Origin: Mesaphorura yosii
Taxonomy: Eukaryota > Arthropoda > Collembola > Poduromorpha > Tullbergiidae
Assembly (NCBI GenBank): GCA_009869945.1
Contig: WIXG01000005.1
Span: 124,001-188,000 of the forward strand
DNA: 64,000 bases
Direction of reading: 5' to 3'
The notes beneath the pieces are model-generated. The model was not told the DNA's origin. It saw nothing but the letters and a program-made list of their open reading frames with translations, and ran no database searches. The first letter of the stretch is position 1. Each line of letters opens with the position of its first letter. Shown here piece after piece: positions 27,201-39,373 of this stretch. The position numbers were made by a program, and so were the translations under genes.

Positions 27201-30200
27201 TGCGGCCCGGTAATGTGATATGTGATTCGCGAGTACTCGAGTTGTAAGCCGGAGTTGATAGAGTCAGTCATGCTCATCATAAAGTTACGACACGACTCCT
27301 GCTCCTGTGGCAGACGGTGAGTCTTTCTGTGATAGTCACGAGGGCAGGCCACCCTACAGGTTGGTTGGAATTTCACCATTTCGCATTTCACGGTTTCGAA
27401 TGATGATCTCACGCTAATGCGGGCTGGCGTGGCAGCCTTGCACGGAACGGAGACGGACGTGGACGCGGGAAATGATGACGGATGGTCCACATATTATTTA
27501 GGTCGCACTTTTCCTTCTCAGAGTAGTGATGCGGCGTGACTCGTAAAAAATTCATGATCTCTGAAAAATGAAATTGGCATCGCACTGCATGTGGCTCAGT
27601 CAGTCGCTTGAGTACTGCTGAGATGATACGTGCACGTGCAGTGCAATTGGATGTAATGTGAAAGCAAAGGGAATATTTTATTAAAACACAACCTCAAAAT
27701 GGCTGCTGGTTAATGAAGGGTGACAAGTTCATTACGCGCACAGGTGCACCTGAGAAGTTATAAACACGAGATTGTCAGCGTACTTTTCCGATGCGGGATG
27801 TCTAAAAGGCATGAAGTATGACAGCAAGACAACGTTCACCAGCGCCGGCACAAAATGCCTGCACCATTTTTGGAACCGATTCTCTTCTTTCTTCGTAATG
27901 TGATTAAAGAAGCTCGACGCAAATCTTCTTAAGGAATGTTCGAATGTTGAGACGAATATCCGTTTAAACTGATTCTATCTTGCGGAGTAGCAACCAGCAA
28001 TGATAAAACTAAAAGACTCGTTGCAGTTTTGCAGTGCTTCGTTTGAACTAGTACAAGTGAATGGTGAGTGAACAAATTAGCGAAGCACTTGAAGTGAAAT
28101 CTTTCCTTGAGCACGAGTTCACAGGAAATTAATTGAAAATCTTGTAATGTTGGTGAGTCGAGTGAGAACAGGCGCCACGCATTTCAGTCTCTACAGAAGG
28201 AAGGCTTCAGCTTGCGACATCTCTAATTAATATCAAATGCAATTACGACTGCAACCACTGCTTTCGGTCCTCTTTAAGTGGAGTAGAGCATAGGCTAGGC
28301 AGTTGTTGTGAGAGGCAGGATAAAAATGATGACCCATTTGGAGGATTGAGCGTGGCAGCAAGTCAAGCTCCGAATACTGAATGTCTCCAGCAAAAAATGC
28401 GGTCGGCGGGTCGGCTCACTTTTTTATTGCTGTATTGTTATTGTAGAGATGTCTGCCAGCTTGTCCAGCTTGGCTGCGTGCCCTTCTGACGATCAGAGGC
28501 CCGAGCGCCATATTGTGCCTATCTCTTTTCCTCCATCGGTATGGCACGCGAAAGTGACAGGTTGGAGCATCAATAAAATTTACTGCTCTCGTTTCTAATA
28601 ATAAAATATGAGGTGGAAAACCATTCTTTTATGATTGTCCATTGTTCCGGGCACGCATAAATCGTTGCAAAAGGAAATCGGTCTGCCGATTTGGCAGATA
28701 CAACTAGAGAAATAAGACTATACAAATATGCTACGTTGGTCAGGAAAAATTTAAACGTCCTGCTTCTGCTGTTTTATTCCGTACATGCGAGGATGGACGC
28801 CAACTCTTCCGAACCTGTATTTTGGTAATTTTCACGGCTCTGCCCCGCTAGATATGAGTCATGCGGCAAATGCAATGTGCATTGGCATTCAAATGATAGA
28901 TTTTTCGCATGAATAACAACTACGTGCATGTCACCAGTGAAAAATGGAGAGATTCTTTTGAATTTGAATTGCGCATTATGTGCAATGTCATGTGTCATAT
29001 CTTCTGCACGCAGGCATGGAATTTTTACGTGAAATTATTACACGAACGAGCACGAGCACTGAGACATTTGCCATCGCCATCACCATTCCTGCCGCATTTC
29101 GTCAAGTATTTCGCATGCTATCGCATGCAGAAGCAGCCAAAGCAAAAATCAAGCGCCAAGCCACGCCATACCAGGAATCAAACAATGCCAGGCTCTTGGC
29201 ACTTTTGTGCTTTCGGCTTTCCAAGATTTGTATATTTTTCTTTGAATATGAAAGCAATATGAAAAATTGCCTCGCCAATCCGAATAAATCGGAAGCATAT
29301 TCAACAGAGATATTTTTCTTCTTTCTTTTCTCTGGTGTTTGGGTGCTAGACAAACACAAAACAAGAGCCGAGCCACGACTTATTTATTTTCTCTGCCGCT
29401 CCGTGCGTTCGTGGCCGTGGCGCTTTCCGTGTGTCATTTTGTATGACTTCAAATTTGTAAGCCGCCTGCAGTCGCCAGAATGGTATTATAATTCAAGTTT
29501 CAAGAATTTATTTTGTTATTGTTATGTTTTGATATGACACATAAATATACAGAATACATCGTAACTTGAATTTTAATGTCTTCTTCCTTTCTCTCCTCAT
29601 TCGGATTGAAAGGTGGTTTTCGTATTCTGCGAAGGCTTGTCAGGTTTCATATTATTGAAAAGCTGCCTGCCTATCTATTTTCTGTCTTTGCAGGGTTCGT
29701 AATTCCTCTTTGAGGGATTTCGTTTTGCGTCTTCGATACGCCAATGTCGGCGTACGTAAGCCACCCAGCTTATAATTCCTTACGGCGGAAGGCGTAGAAG
29801 CCTGGAGAGTAATCTCTTGATCTTCTTATGCCAAACAAACGCAAAGCAACCAGTCTGATTTTATCGAGTGGATAATTTCCACATTATGCCAACTCCAAAC
29901 ACCAAATCGGGCAATGCAATGCAACAAATGATCGCCTGCCCTCTGTGATCTGCTCGACTCATAAATCAACGAAAGCAGTGCTCCAGCCTGTCTGTGCTGG
30001 ACACGAAATCTGGTTTACAAAGTTTCTGATTTTCTGCAATGCTTTAATCAATCTTCGTTGGCGAGTCCACCCCAACTTGACTTGACTCTGACCCTCATCC
30101 TTGAAATGTCATTCATGCTGTAATTGAATTCCTTTGTGTTTGTGCTCTGCACTGTGGTGCAGTGGGCAGTTTACAGTTTGTAGTGCCGGCCAGTCATTCT

Positions 30201-31179
30201 GTAAGTAGCAAATAGTAGTAAGGCCATCGAAAAATGGCAATATTCAATTTTCAACAGGCATACGAAAGGAAGAACTAAGTAAAACTTTGCGCGTCATAAC
30301 CATCGTCATAAGCGACATCATATATTGCGTGTCATAGGAAGCCAACTGAGTTTGTCCTTGTGTAAATAAGTGAAATAAAAAATAATGGGAAAATAATGTT
30401 TGCCGAATTTTTTGTCTTTGCTCCGGTCAAATCCCAGTCCCAGCGCGCTTCGCCATTGTCGTTTCTTCTCGGAAGGCATGGAAGTGATGCAGGTCATTTT
30501 GTCGTTGTCGTGAGCGGACGCGGACCGTTGAAAAGCAATAAACGAATTGCGCATCGGAGCCGGATTGTCGGCCGAGTCGGGTCCTTCAGGCACACTTTTC
30601 CCAATTTCAATAATAATGCTGGCATGTGTTGTGTCGCACTGGAGCACAATCCTGCTCATTTCTCGTAAAAACTGGGCACTGACGCAGCACCAGTGGTGGT
30701 GATGGCAATGACGTTGAGTTGACAAGTTGTGTTGTGTTAATGCCACATGGCATCATGTCATCCTTTCATATTTTGTAAACATGCCTAAGCCCAGCCGGTC
30801 CAGTAGCAGCAGCCCGTCAAACTAAAATTACAATGTGTAAGGATGAAAAATGGGAAGGCTATTTTAATTTTACAGTCCGACCATCCATCGGCAGCTTTCA
30901 TTCTATACTCAATTTCATTTTGCAATGAATTCCAGAATAGGAGTACACGCCAAGGAAACAAAGGGATAGTTAGTTCACACATTCTGTCAGACCGGCAGCC
31001 TTTCGCCTTAAAACCAAGCCTCATTGGCAGCGCCGTCGTTTATATGAACAGACGACTAGTGATATAGTTCGTGTCTGTGAGCTCCTGCCATGCCAAAGAG
31101 CAGAGCAGACATGCGGAGATAATTGAATGGTGTAAGCGCAAAGTGGGTGACGGATTGACAGGTTCTAAAACCCGGATCC
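18219..31179. other. Long stretch without a convincing gene
   Basis: Downstream of the mGluR stop I see no chain of phase-matched exons, no protein family motif and no RNA gene on either strand. Open frames here have the composition of translated non-coding DNA. The mGluR 3' UTR must occupy the first part, but no clear AATAAA lies just after the stop. The stretch could contain enhancers or introns of a gene I cannot recognise. Confidence 0.5.
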
Positions 31180-31602
31180 TACGAGGGCGAGTTCAAAAGT
31201 AATGCACATTACATTTTTATTCATAACTCAGGAGTCAATTAAGGACTTGTCTTTATTTCTTCACCATAACTTCCTTGAACACTGGGGCATGTATTCTGAT
31301 TATAAGACTAGCCAGAGATTCACTTATGGCAGAATGAGGGGGGGACCGCGATCTCACTGCGAAATTCGCTCTTGAACTTTTCGCTTTTTCGACTTTTCAA
31401 CATGTTAATTGCTCAGTTTTCATAGGGTACTTTTTTCACCATGGCTCCCACGCGACCGTTGACGAACGGAAACCTACCCGTTTCAGGCCTTAAACTTCAA
31501 TGCATAGTCTATGCATTGTTAACGATTTCCTATCCATAACTCTCACACAATTAGAAATACAACGTTTTGAAAATGTACATTACTTATGAACTCGCCCTCG
31601 TA
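31180..31602. mobile_element. Non-autonomous mariner-like element (MITE)
   Basis: A 419-base body (31182-31600) is flanked by TA on both sides and bounded by inverted repeats. The left end begins CGAGGGCGAGTTCAAAAGTA and the right end is its reverse complement, with about 28 of the outermost 30 positions (TA included) matching. TA target duplication and a CGAGGG-type terminus followed by TTCAAAAGTAAT are typical of mariner-group DNA transposons. The interior has no transposase-like frame, so it would depend on an enzyme made elsewhere. The well-kept ends suggest fairly recent insertion. Confidence 0.82.
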
Positions 31603-34600
31603 TAATGTTAACCACATCCCAAGCAACATGCGGATGCATAATGTATTAGAGTATAAGTTTATGAGAGAAGCACCTAATATGCTAACGCTTTATCTCTCTC
31701 TCGGGCGTCGGGCAGGCAAGACGCACGGTACAAAGCCTTGGATCTCGCTTCCTCTTCTTCGGATTCACTTTCGCTTGTCGGGGATAAAAAAAAATTGGAA
31801 AGCGGCACATGCAATTGATTCTTGATCGTCTTTCTCTCTAGACTTTCTTCTAAACACGAATTCACGTTGCGTTGCATGCATACATTGTATGGCTGTGGAC
31901 TTCAAGGAGATTGTTGTTGCAGACACCAGGCACTGGCCCACAGGCAGACAGTCATTGACTTTGGCATTAGCATCCTATCGAATCGAGTCCAATGTACCGT
32001 GCAGCAACGCTCTCATGCACATCGTTATAAATATTGCACAAACCAACACGAGCAAGCGAGAAAATATTTGTTATCGAAGGAATAAAGTTTAGGCGTAAGG
32101 AAATTTGCTTTCTCCTTGCCTTGCTCATGTGTTGCCTCGCTCCGTGTTCGACTTGGGCTTCGGCTGTACGAAAAACGATTAAAGGGAGCATGCTGCTCGT
32201 GTTTGCACAAGTGACAAGTCAGAGACGGATTTTATTTGCGCTTGTATTCTGCATCGAATTAATAAGAAACAAAAAATACTGAATATCGATTCTCAAAGAA
32301 ATCGCTCTCGTTACATTTTTGGCTTGTGTGTACCCAAAAGATTCGCGAGCCTGATTAATCGTAGTGAGTGATTTAATTGTATAACACCCCGAGAATGAAT
32401 GGCCTCACATAATTTGATTTGCATAGCGTCAACATTTCCAAACCGAGGCCAAATGCTTCCCATTCACATGATTTACGACCTCCTCTTCAGATCGTCATCA
32501 CTTCCTTTGTTTGCAGAATGAAAGGAGCTCAGCTCGACTTTGACTTCTTCTTGAAGAGGCTGAGGACTCAAAGAAAAGTGTCGAAGTCTCGCAGTGTTTT
32601 TGGTGCACGTAATCTTACCCGACTCACAATGCAATGAATGAATGAATGAGCCCGTATAAAATGTGCTGTGCTGTGCCAGCGTTGGTAATGTAAGCTCTTT
32701 CTTTGCCCATAATATTTCATCTTGACATTCTGTTCGGGAACAAGCGAACGGAGAAAAGGGAGAGAGTGAGAAGATGTAATTAAACTAGGAAATCTTGATT
32801 TAAAATCTTTTACACTTTCCTGAAGCCAAGAACAATGGAAACTGGTTACTATTACTGCATTTCTTCGTCTTGGGTTTGTATTGGCAGCTCAAAATTGGGT
32901 CAGCTTTTTCTTCTCGGCACAATTCAAATAGCCCTTGCCACATTGGCATTATTCAACTCGACACGACAATGGAAAAGGTGGCAGTAATAAATCTCTGCCG
33001 CTGCATGCCAGCGTGCTCCGACGCGATGATTGGATAAGATGAGACGTAAAACAAATAATTCGCATGCCCACGTGTTGGTTTCGTTAAACTTTGTCTATTT
33101 CGGCCGAGAGGAAATGAGAAAAGGTATGGAAATATCATCTCAGTCCAGATAGCACGAAAGTGGAAATTGGAAGAAATACGTCGTCCTCGTATTTGGTTGT
33201 TGTTCCATGCAATTTATCTATTATTGGTCATGCAGACGTGTGTCCTGTCAGCTTTGACATTTTCTATCTCATTTCCTCCGCCAAATTGAAATGGCTCGGC
33301 TCGTTCTGCGATGTGATTCTTGTGCCCGGTTTTCAAGGAACGCAATCGAGAACGAGCATTTCTGATGCGAAGAAATTCTGATATTCATTCATCATGCCCG
33401 ACGGTTCTTATATGTCCACCTTCTCACGATATTTGTGATAATATTTAATCTGCGGTGAAAGCCGACAAACAAGTGTGAAATACTCGGAATTGCCTCCATG
33501 AATTTAATATTTTGAGACTGCGCGTGGCAGAGAAATCCGGTTTAACGGTCGCCGACGCTGGTGCGATCGCATGAAGTCCTGTCAAATATTTCTTGAGGGC
33601 TCTTTTCCCAGAATTTGTCTCCATAAATATTGATTCTGTAAAGTAATTTCATGTAGCGTAATTTAGATGAAGATTGTACGTCAGATGGATGAGACGAGTG
33701 TCAAATTGGCAAAACAGAGTGGTTAATGTTTACTTAATTTTATGTACCACTCAACTGTATTTCATTTTGTTGATTTTCAGGTGGAGTTGGACTGGACGAC
33801 ACCACGAAGAAATAACGAAGGCGGCCGGACTCTATTTTCTCACCGGATTCATATTTTTGGACTCGATGGGCAGTGTACACAGTAAAAGCAAAAATGAAAA
33901 CGCGTGAGCGAACGAAATGAAGCAAACGTTTAAATTAGTTACTTGGGTCTATTACAATTTGTAATTTAGAGGTTTAATGCAAAATACCCTTTATAATTCT
34001 CAAGCTTTACTCACGTTAGCATATAAATTACTGATTTAGGAATTAGTACACATAGTTCATAGAGCCCCATTGAGTCTATGTGTACTATTTCTTAACATCA
34101 CGGAAATTGACCACAAAATGATGACATTTTATATTAGTTCGACTATATCTTACGAAAGCAAAATTGTACCCATGTACAAGAAAGTGTGCGTGAATGAATA
34201 CCACTGTGATGATATGTTTAATGTGCAACCTATTGTAACTATTGCTAGACCCGGGATCAAAAATCGCTTTATATCATTCAGAAATGGATCATTGATTGAT
34301 TGTGACTCGTGACTCAGAGTCTCTGTTGTCAAATTGTCAAATAATTTATTTAATTGCGATGTACAATGTAAATACAAATGCACATGATTAATTGCTTATG
34401 TATTCTCCTACGTGTTTGTAACCGCGAATGGATAATAAAGATTAATCGAGAACGTGCTAATCACTTTACTCGTAACTCATCTGCTTGTGAAAAGAACTTC
34501 AGGAAAATAGTCGTGTGCACTGGTGTCCTTATCCTTATGGAATTTGGAACTTCGACTAAACTGAATTGTGGTTCGCAGGTTAAAAACCGGATAAGAACTG

Positions 34601-36325
34601 CTGAATGTTACATTCGCTTGCTGAACCCAAATTGGATTAATTCACACTAATGAGAAATAAATAGGATTTTGTGTAAATACACGTTAGAACTAAGAGAGAA
34701 ACAGATCATTTCGTGTGTCGTTAGCCAAACTCGAAGTGAAACTGATGAAGCATTGATTTACATTTGTAATTGGAATCGGACAGCATTATTTATTCGGGCT
34801 GGTAGTAAAACTTCCGAACTTTTTGAATAGTACTTCAGATTCGTCGGGATGAAGCGTTGAAAGTGAGCAACAGCATTTTGGATACGTAGGCCTTTGAATC
34901 AGTGAGATTTACTGCGAAACAACTACAAAAACACGCTTTCTGCCCTTAAACAATGACATTTCAGGCTCTGGATTCCGGTACAGTGTTCTAGGTTGGCAAT
35001 ATTTCACTGACAGAAACTGCCGAGCTGTTGAAAAACAATTTCAAGTGCATAATCCACTTACAGAAAGTTAGCATGGGCAGCCGACCGATTACCCACTGGA
35101 GCGCGCCACAATGCTGTAATGGCAGCACACTGACGCTTAAACAACGGACGCGGCCATAGTAGAACTTTCATGACCTTAATTTTTATTCACAGTTTGAGTA
35201 GCTTATGTCTCAGCTCTCGTCACGGTAAACAAACTCCGGAGAAATGGCACGCAAAATGCAAAAACAATACAATTCAGCTCATCGACGAGTCGGTCTTTTC
35301 CCGAAGGAGCTGGCTTTCCTTGTATGCGTAATTTTGTTCTACGAGAAGTATTGTCCACGTTTGCGTTTCCCAACACATTGACGAAGTCAGTTTCATTTCA
35401 GATTTTAGTGTACGCAAATAAATTCTAAGCAAAAAAGTTTGTGGAAAGTTTTATTTAATGAGCTAATTTGAGCGCTCTTTTAGTTTCAGAAATTGGTGGC
35501 TTGGCTTAACTACGTTCGCTTGCACTTTCGCATCGAGGGCGGAGATGAAGCGAATACTGTACCGATCGATCCCTAGGATCTAGAATCTAGATTAGGAAGC
35601 TTTCCACTCTGCACTGGCGCTGCTGCCCTGGCCGTCCTCAAAATTGGAATTCTGAAAAGTTTGGACTCCTTTCCTATCATGTCATCGCTTGCCGAAAATC
35701 TTACAGTATCGTTTTAGCAAACGAAGGCACAGATTTATGGTGTGTCTGGGTCAGAGTTCACATAGAACACGTGAATAGTTAATTTAACCAACATCGGGCC
35801 CTTCCTACTCAAACTGAAGTTAGAGTTTCACCTTTTTTTCTATTCTCTTATAAAAAGACTTTCGGCATAAACGAAGCGGCGTGGACTTTGCTTGAAATTC
35901 AGAAAATCTCGCCCTTTGCGTAGGTTCATTCTTGTGATCTCGCGACATGACGACGTTGCGAGTTGCGATGTGACGTAGTTGTTTCCTGGACTTGGACTTG
36001 GGCGGTTTGGTTTTACTCTTGGCCTCGTGCTGTTAACATTTATCAATGTCGGGGTCGTGATCGTGACGTCTTAACTTAACTAGCCAAGGAGGTCGCGTAA
36101 ATTTGTGAAGCAGCTTCACACTTTCGGGTTATTTCCGGTAGCATACCAATTACAGCTTAATAGAGGACTACTCCTTCTCTTGACTGTCTTTACCAGTTGG
36201 ATTCAAGTAAGTACTCTGCTATCAAACTCTGGTAAACAAAATTAAGCATTCAAGTAAATCGTTAATTTACCTTGCCTTTTGGTTTCTTCATGTTGTGAAT
36301 AATATATTATAGATTACGCGCCATC
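31603..36325. other. Intergenic stretch without a recognised gene
   Basis: No supported exon chain was found. Isolated acceptor-like sites occur (for example just before 32518 and 33781) but the short frames after them have no partners. A 12-bp perfect inverted repeat lies at 34044-34087. The last few hundred bases should hold the promoter and 5' UTR of the TBP-like gene; I could not place a TATA box or initiator with confidence. Confidence 0.45.
34044..34087. repeat. Short perfect inverted repeat (hairpin-forming)
   Basis: TAGTACACATAG at 34044-34055 is exactly complementary to CTATGTGTACTA at 34076-34087, with a 20-base loop between. The stem is too short for a typical miRNA precursor. It could be a degraded element end or chance. 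Confidence 0.6.
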
Positions 36326-37561
36326 ATGGAGGACTCTACGTTTCCATTCAGTATGCAAGAAATTGTTTATGGTGGTGGAGAGATTGCCGATGGTATGATC
36401 GAAGCCGAATTGGATCCACGTGATGTTATGCCTGGCTGCAGCATGATTAAGATTAAAGGAACTATGGTATGTACACAGACCCAGCTAGGTGAATTGGGAT
36501 TCCTATTTGATAATATTGTGCAGGATGCTGCTGGGGCTAAAGCGTCCACTGGACGGAAGCAACCAGCACGAAAGCGGGGTAGAAGGAATTATCAGGAATA
36601 CGAAGATGATGAGGACGACGAAGATACCGAGGATGACGACGAGGAAGATGTTCAAGATACCATTCCTACTTATCCATCTGCTGAACAAGCTCAACGAGAG
36701 GACAGTTATGCTCAAATTCAACAAAAGGTGCTTTTTGCGGACTCACTTAAGTCACCATCGGCTCAGAAAGCCTGGGAAACGGAAAATGCACCCTATGACG
36801 CGAATGGCAAGCCCAGATTTGAAGCTGAAATATTGTAAGTAGCGGAATTTAGTTCTGTCCTGTCAATTTCGGCAAAGTCCAACATTTTGTAATGGAGTTA
36901 TTCTTTTAAAGAACTGTTGTTGCATCAGTTAACTTAGCCGACAAATTGGACTTGGCGAAGATTGCTGACAATTCGAGGAATGTGGAATACAATCCAAAAT
37001 ATTTCTCTCCACTCATCATGAGAGTTCGTGATCCAAAATCTACTGCTCTGTTGTTTGCATCTGGGAAAATGATTGTCGCTGGCACTAAAACAAAGGAAGA
37101 GTGCAAGTTGGCTGTTCGGAAATATGCTCGGATTGTTCAGAAACTTGGCTACGAAGTTAATTATGCTGATTTTGAAGTTCAGAATATTTCTGCTAGCGCA
37201 AACCTTCGCTTCGCTGTCCGAGTGCACGAAATGGCTAATGACGAGCGGATCAAACAGTTTGTGAGGTAAACAATAAATGGTAAAATTACGTACAAATTAC
37301 TGAAGTTTGACGTTCTAACAGTTATGAAGCTGAAATATTCCCTGGACTCGTCTATTCGCTGGTTTATCCAAAGGTGAAGGCGATAATCTTTGTGACTGGA
37401 GCTGTTTTGATGACTGGTAAGTAAATTAGTTGTTGGCGAAGCTTCTCAATTCTCAAGAATAACCCGGTTAAACTTTCTTCTACCCAGGAGCCAAATCCGA
37501 AGAACAAGTCTATGAAGCATTGGAAAGTATTTATCCCGTCGCACGGACATACATGCGCTGA
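36326..37561 (+). CDS. Divergent TATA-binding protein (TBP-related factor)
   Basis: Nuclear core-promoter DNA-binding protein of the TBP family. Exons 36326-36834, 36912-37265, 37322-37416 and 37488-37561, all GT-AG and in phase, encode 343 residues. The C-terminal half (from about residue 170) is the two-repeat TBP saddle: VNLADKLDL, NPKYF, TALLFASGKM, RKYARIVQKLGYEVNYADF, YEAEIFPGLVYS, FVTGAVLMTGAKSEEQ, IYPVARTYMR. The four DNA-intercalating phenylalanines are present (residues 201, 218, 294, 311, with the family's 17-residue spacing), as are the two Glu that contact TFIIB (290, 292). TBP-like factor 2 lacks those Phe, so this is TBP or TRF1-like, not TRF2. The core is far less conserved than any normal animal TBP. 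The N-terminus has no Gln tract; it carries a basic patch (77-87) then an acidic run (about 91-111). A possible ATTAAA signal is at 37753. Convergent with the next gene. Confidence 0.88.
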
Positions 37562-37829
37562 GGTTACGTGCTTCGACAGTTAAGCAAGAGGCAGAGTGAA
37601 AAGTTAAGGTGTTTAGTTAAAGGTTGAAGACGTTACATTTGTTTTGTGGATACTTTAGAGTTTAGAGCTAAGCGTTAGTTAAAGCAGGGTGGAATGTTAG
37701 AATGTAGATGGTCTGCTGGTTTGTGTTTTCTACTCGGACATTATCTTCAAAATTAAATTGTGAACACATGACTTAATTAAATTCTGATTAACTGGGCGAC
37801 TATTGTAATCTTGACTGCATAGTTTGACC

Positions 37830-37835
37830 TTTATT
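37830..37835 (-). promoter_or_regulatory. Polyadenylation signal AATAAA (minus strand)
   Basis: TTTATT on the plus strand reads AATAAA on the minus strand, about 54 bases beyond the stop codon of the minus-strand gene at 37889-38778. The short 3' UTR fits the compact spacing with the convergent TBP-like gene. Confidence 0.55.
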
Positions 37836-37888
37836 TCAAGATTTCAGTGATTGTCTAAAAATTCCACCCCGAAATCATGGAGCTATGC

Positions 37889-38778
37889 TCACAGTGTTGG
37901 AAATTCTTTAGTTGGTGACATATTAACAATGACAACGCCTTCTGGGAAGGGGCCTTCGTAGGTCACTTCTGCTGCATCTACTCCGGAGGGAACCTGAACT
38001 TGAATAAATCCAGCCGCCTCTCCAAAATCCAGGCACCAAGTTCCATCTCCCAACGTCAAGTGAGGCTCAAGAAATCTTCGTTTCATTTTACTGAATTTGG
38101 CAACGGCCTGCAATTGGTTTTGATTTTCGAAGTTTCGGCGCACACAATCCAAATGAATGAATCGTCCAGACACTAGAATCTTGTAGCCATTGAACATTAC
38201 ATTGTCCTCGTGACGTGGAATGTCGTCTTCATCATCGCTGAGACAAGACGACAAACCAAATTAAGTTCGTAATTCCACACCACAAACCCTCCAAAGCGCC
38301 GCAGTACTTTGAACTGTTGCTACCTGAGAATGATATGGGCAATGTCAAGCCCAACTTCCATGATCTTTGCTCCGTACAAGCACGCGGTGCTGATTAAATT
38401 CGGAGTAGTATTCTGCTTCCTGTTGGACAATCGACCCCAGAAGCCTTCACTTTTGTTGGAACTCTCTTGCGATTGTTTTTCTTCGTCGTCAATGGGTTTA
38501 GTCTCTGCATTGTCGTGGTCTGCGGCTGTCGTCGCCTTGATCTTGGCTTCGTCCCGAACTTGCTGCCGCTGCTGCTCGGTGGTTGCTCCTTCAGCCACAT
38601 CCTGCCGATCCTGCCTGGAACCCCCACCGAACAACATTATTAAATCTTCCACGTGCCCATGCGTCTTTGGCTTCTTTAGCTTGACCCAGCCATCCTCATT
38701 GTTGGTTGAGTCGTCGTCATTGCGTAGAGATTCAATTCCATCACCAGCCTTGTCCTCGGAGAAAATTGCGTCCATCAT
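37889..38778 (-). CDS. Unrecognised 267-residue protein
   Basis: Two exons, 38324-38778 and 37889-38237 (minus strand), are joined by an 86-base GT-AG intron that keeps the frame (ATTCTCAG then CGATGATGAAGAC). I do not recognise the family. The N-terminal half is charged and probably disordered: acidic residues 14-29, then EDGWVKLKK, a Gln/Ala/Lys/Glu-rich middle, then GFWGRLSNRKQ. The second half starts with SDDEDDIPRHED and then looks folded (FNGYKILVSGRF, CVRRNFENQNQ, GTWCLDFGEAAGFIQVQV). No signal peptide or clear membrane segment is visible, so it is probably cytosolic or nuclear. EDGWVKL resembles an LC3-interacting motif (acidic residues then W-x-x-L), but that is only a pattern match. 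It starts at the first ATG (MMDAIFS). A conserved-looking second exon, sound splice sites and a polyA signal support a real gene. Confidence 0.7.
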
Positions 38779-39373
38779 AAAAGGAGGTAATTTGACGGTG
38801 TCGGTGCGAGTTGAATAGAAAACAGGCTACATGTGCAGCCTTCTCATGGAACAATGGAGAATTTGGACAATGCGGAAGTAGTAATTAAGCACAATTTGGA
38901 ATTTTGTAGGGCATGCAGTCTTGCAAATATGGTGTGTTCGCCCCAACCACAGAGCTTTCATCAGCAGTTTGCCAAAGTCGTCGATGGAATTTCAAATGCT
39001 GGTGCGAGTTGCAAGGCGCACTCACTTTTGGCCATGGCGATTGTTACAGCAACTCCCAGCACTCGTTCGAGAAGGTTAGGTCGAGTTCCATTCGACGGGC
39101 CCGCTGACGATTTCTTAAAAATGACACACGCAATCTCGTAGTTTCTCGCTTGTAAATGTCAAGCCATTGTATTTGGACGTCCTTGATTTCATAAAATAGT
39201 TTGTTCGTTCACGATAAATAATACTAAAATTGTAAGGCATATATCAACAGTTGTTTTGTTTGATTGTACTGCAAGTCAGTAACTAATCATAATCATACAC
39301 TGTTTTGTATTCGCGTAAAGCGTTAATTAATGACTCTCAGTTGGAAGAATTTCGTTTGGTTTATGGCAATTGC

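Noticed and set aside
28980-29537. Plus-strand open frame of 185 codons
   Set aside because: No domain, no good start context, composition like translated non-coding DNA, and a frame of this length is expected by chance in 64 kb read in six frames.
32500-32637. Pyrimidine-rich acceptor followed by a short Lys/Arg-rich frame (LKRLRTQRKVSKSR)
   Set aside because: No phase-matched partner exon on either side and no family match.
33740-33910. Strong acceptor-like TTGATTTTCAG followed by a short frame
   Set aside because: Acceptors of this quality occur by chance in AT-rich DNA; the frame after it closes quickly and has no partners.
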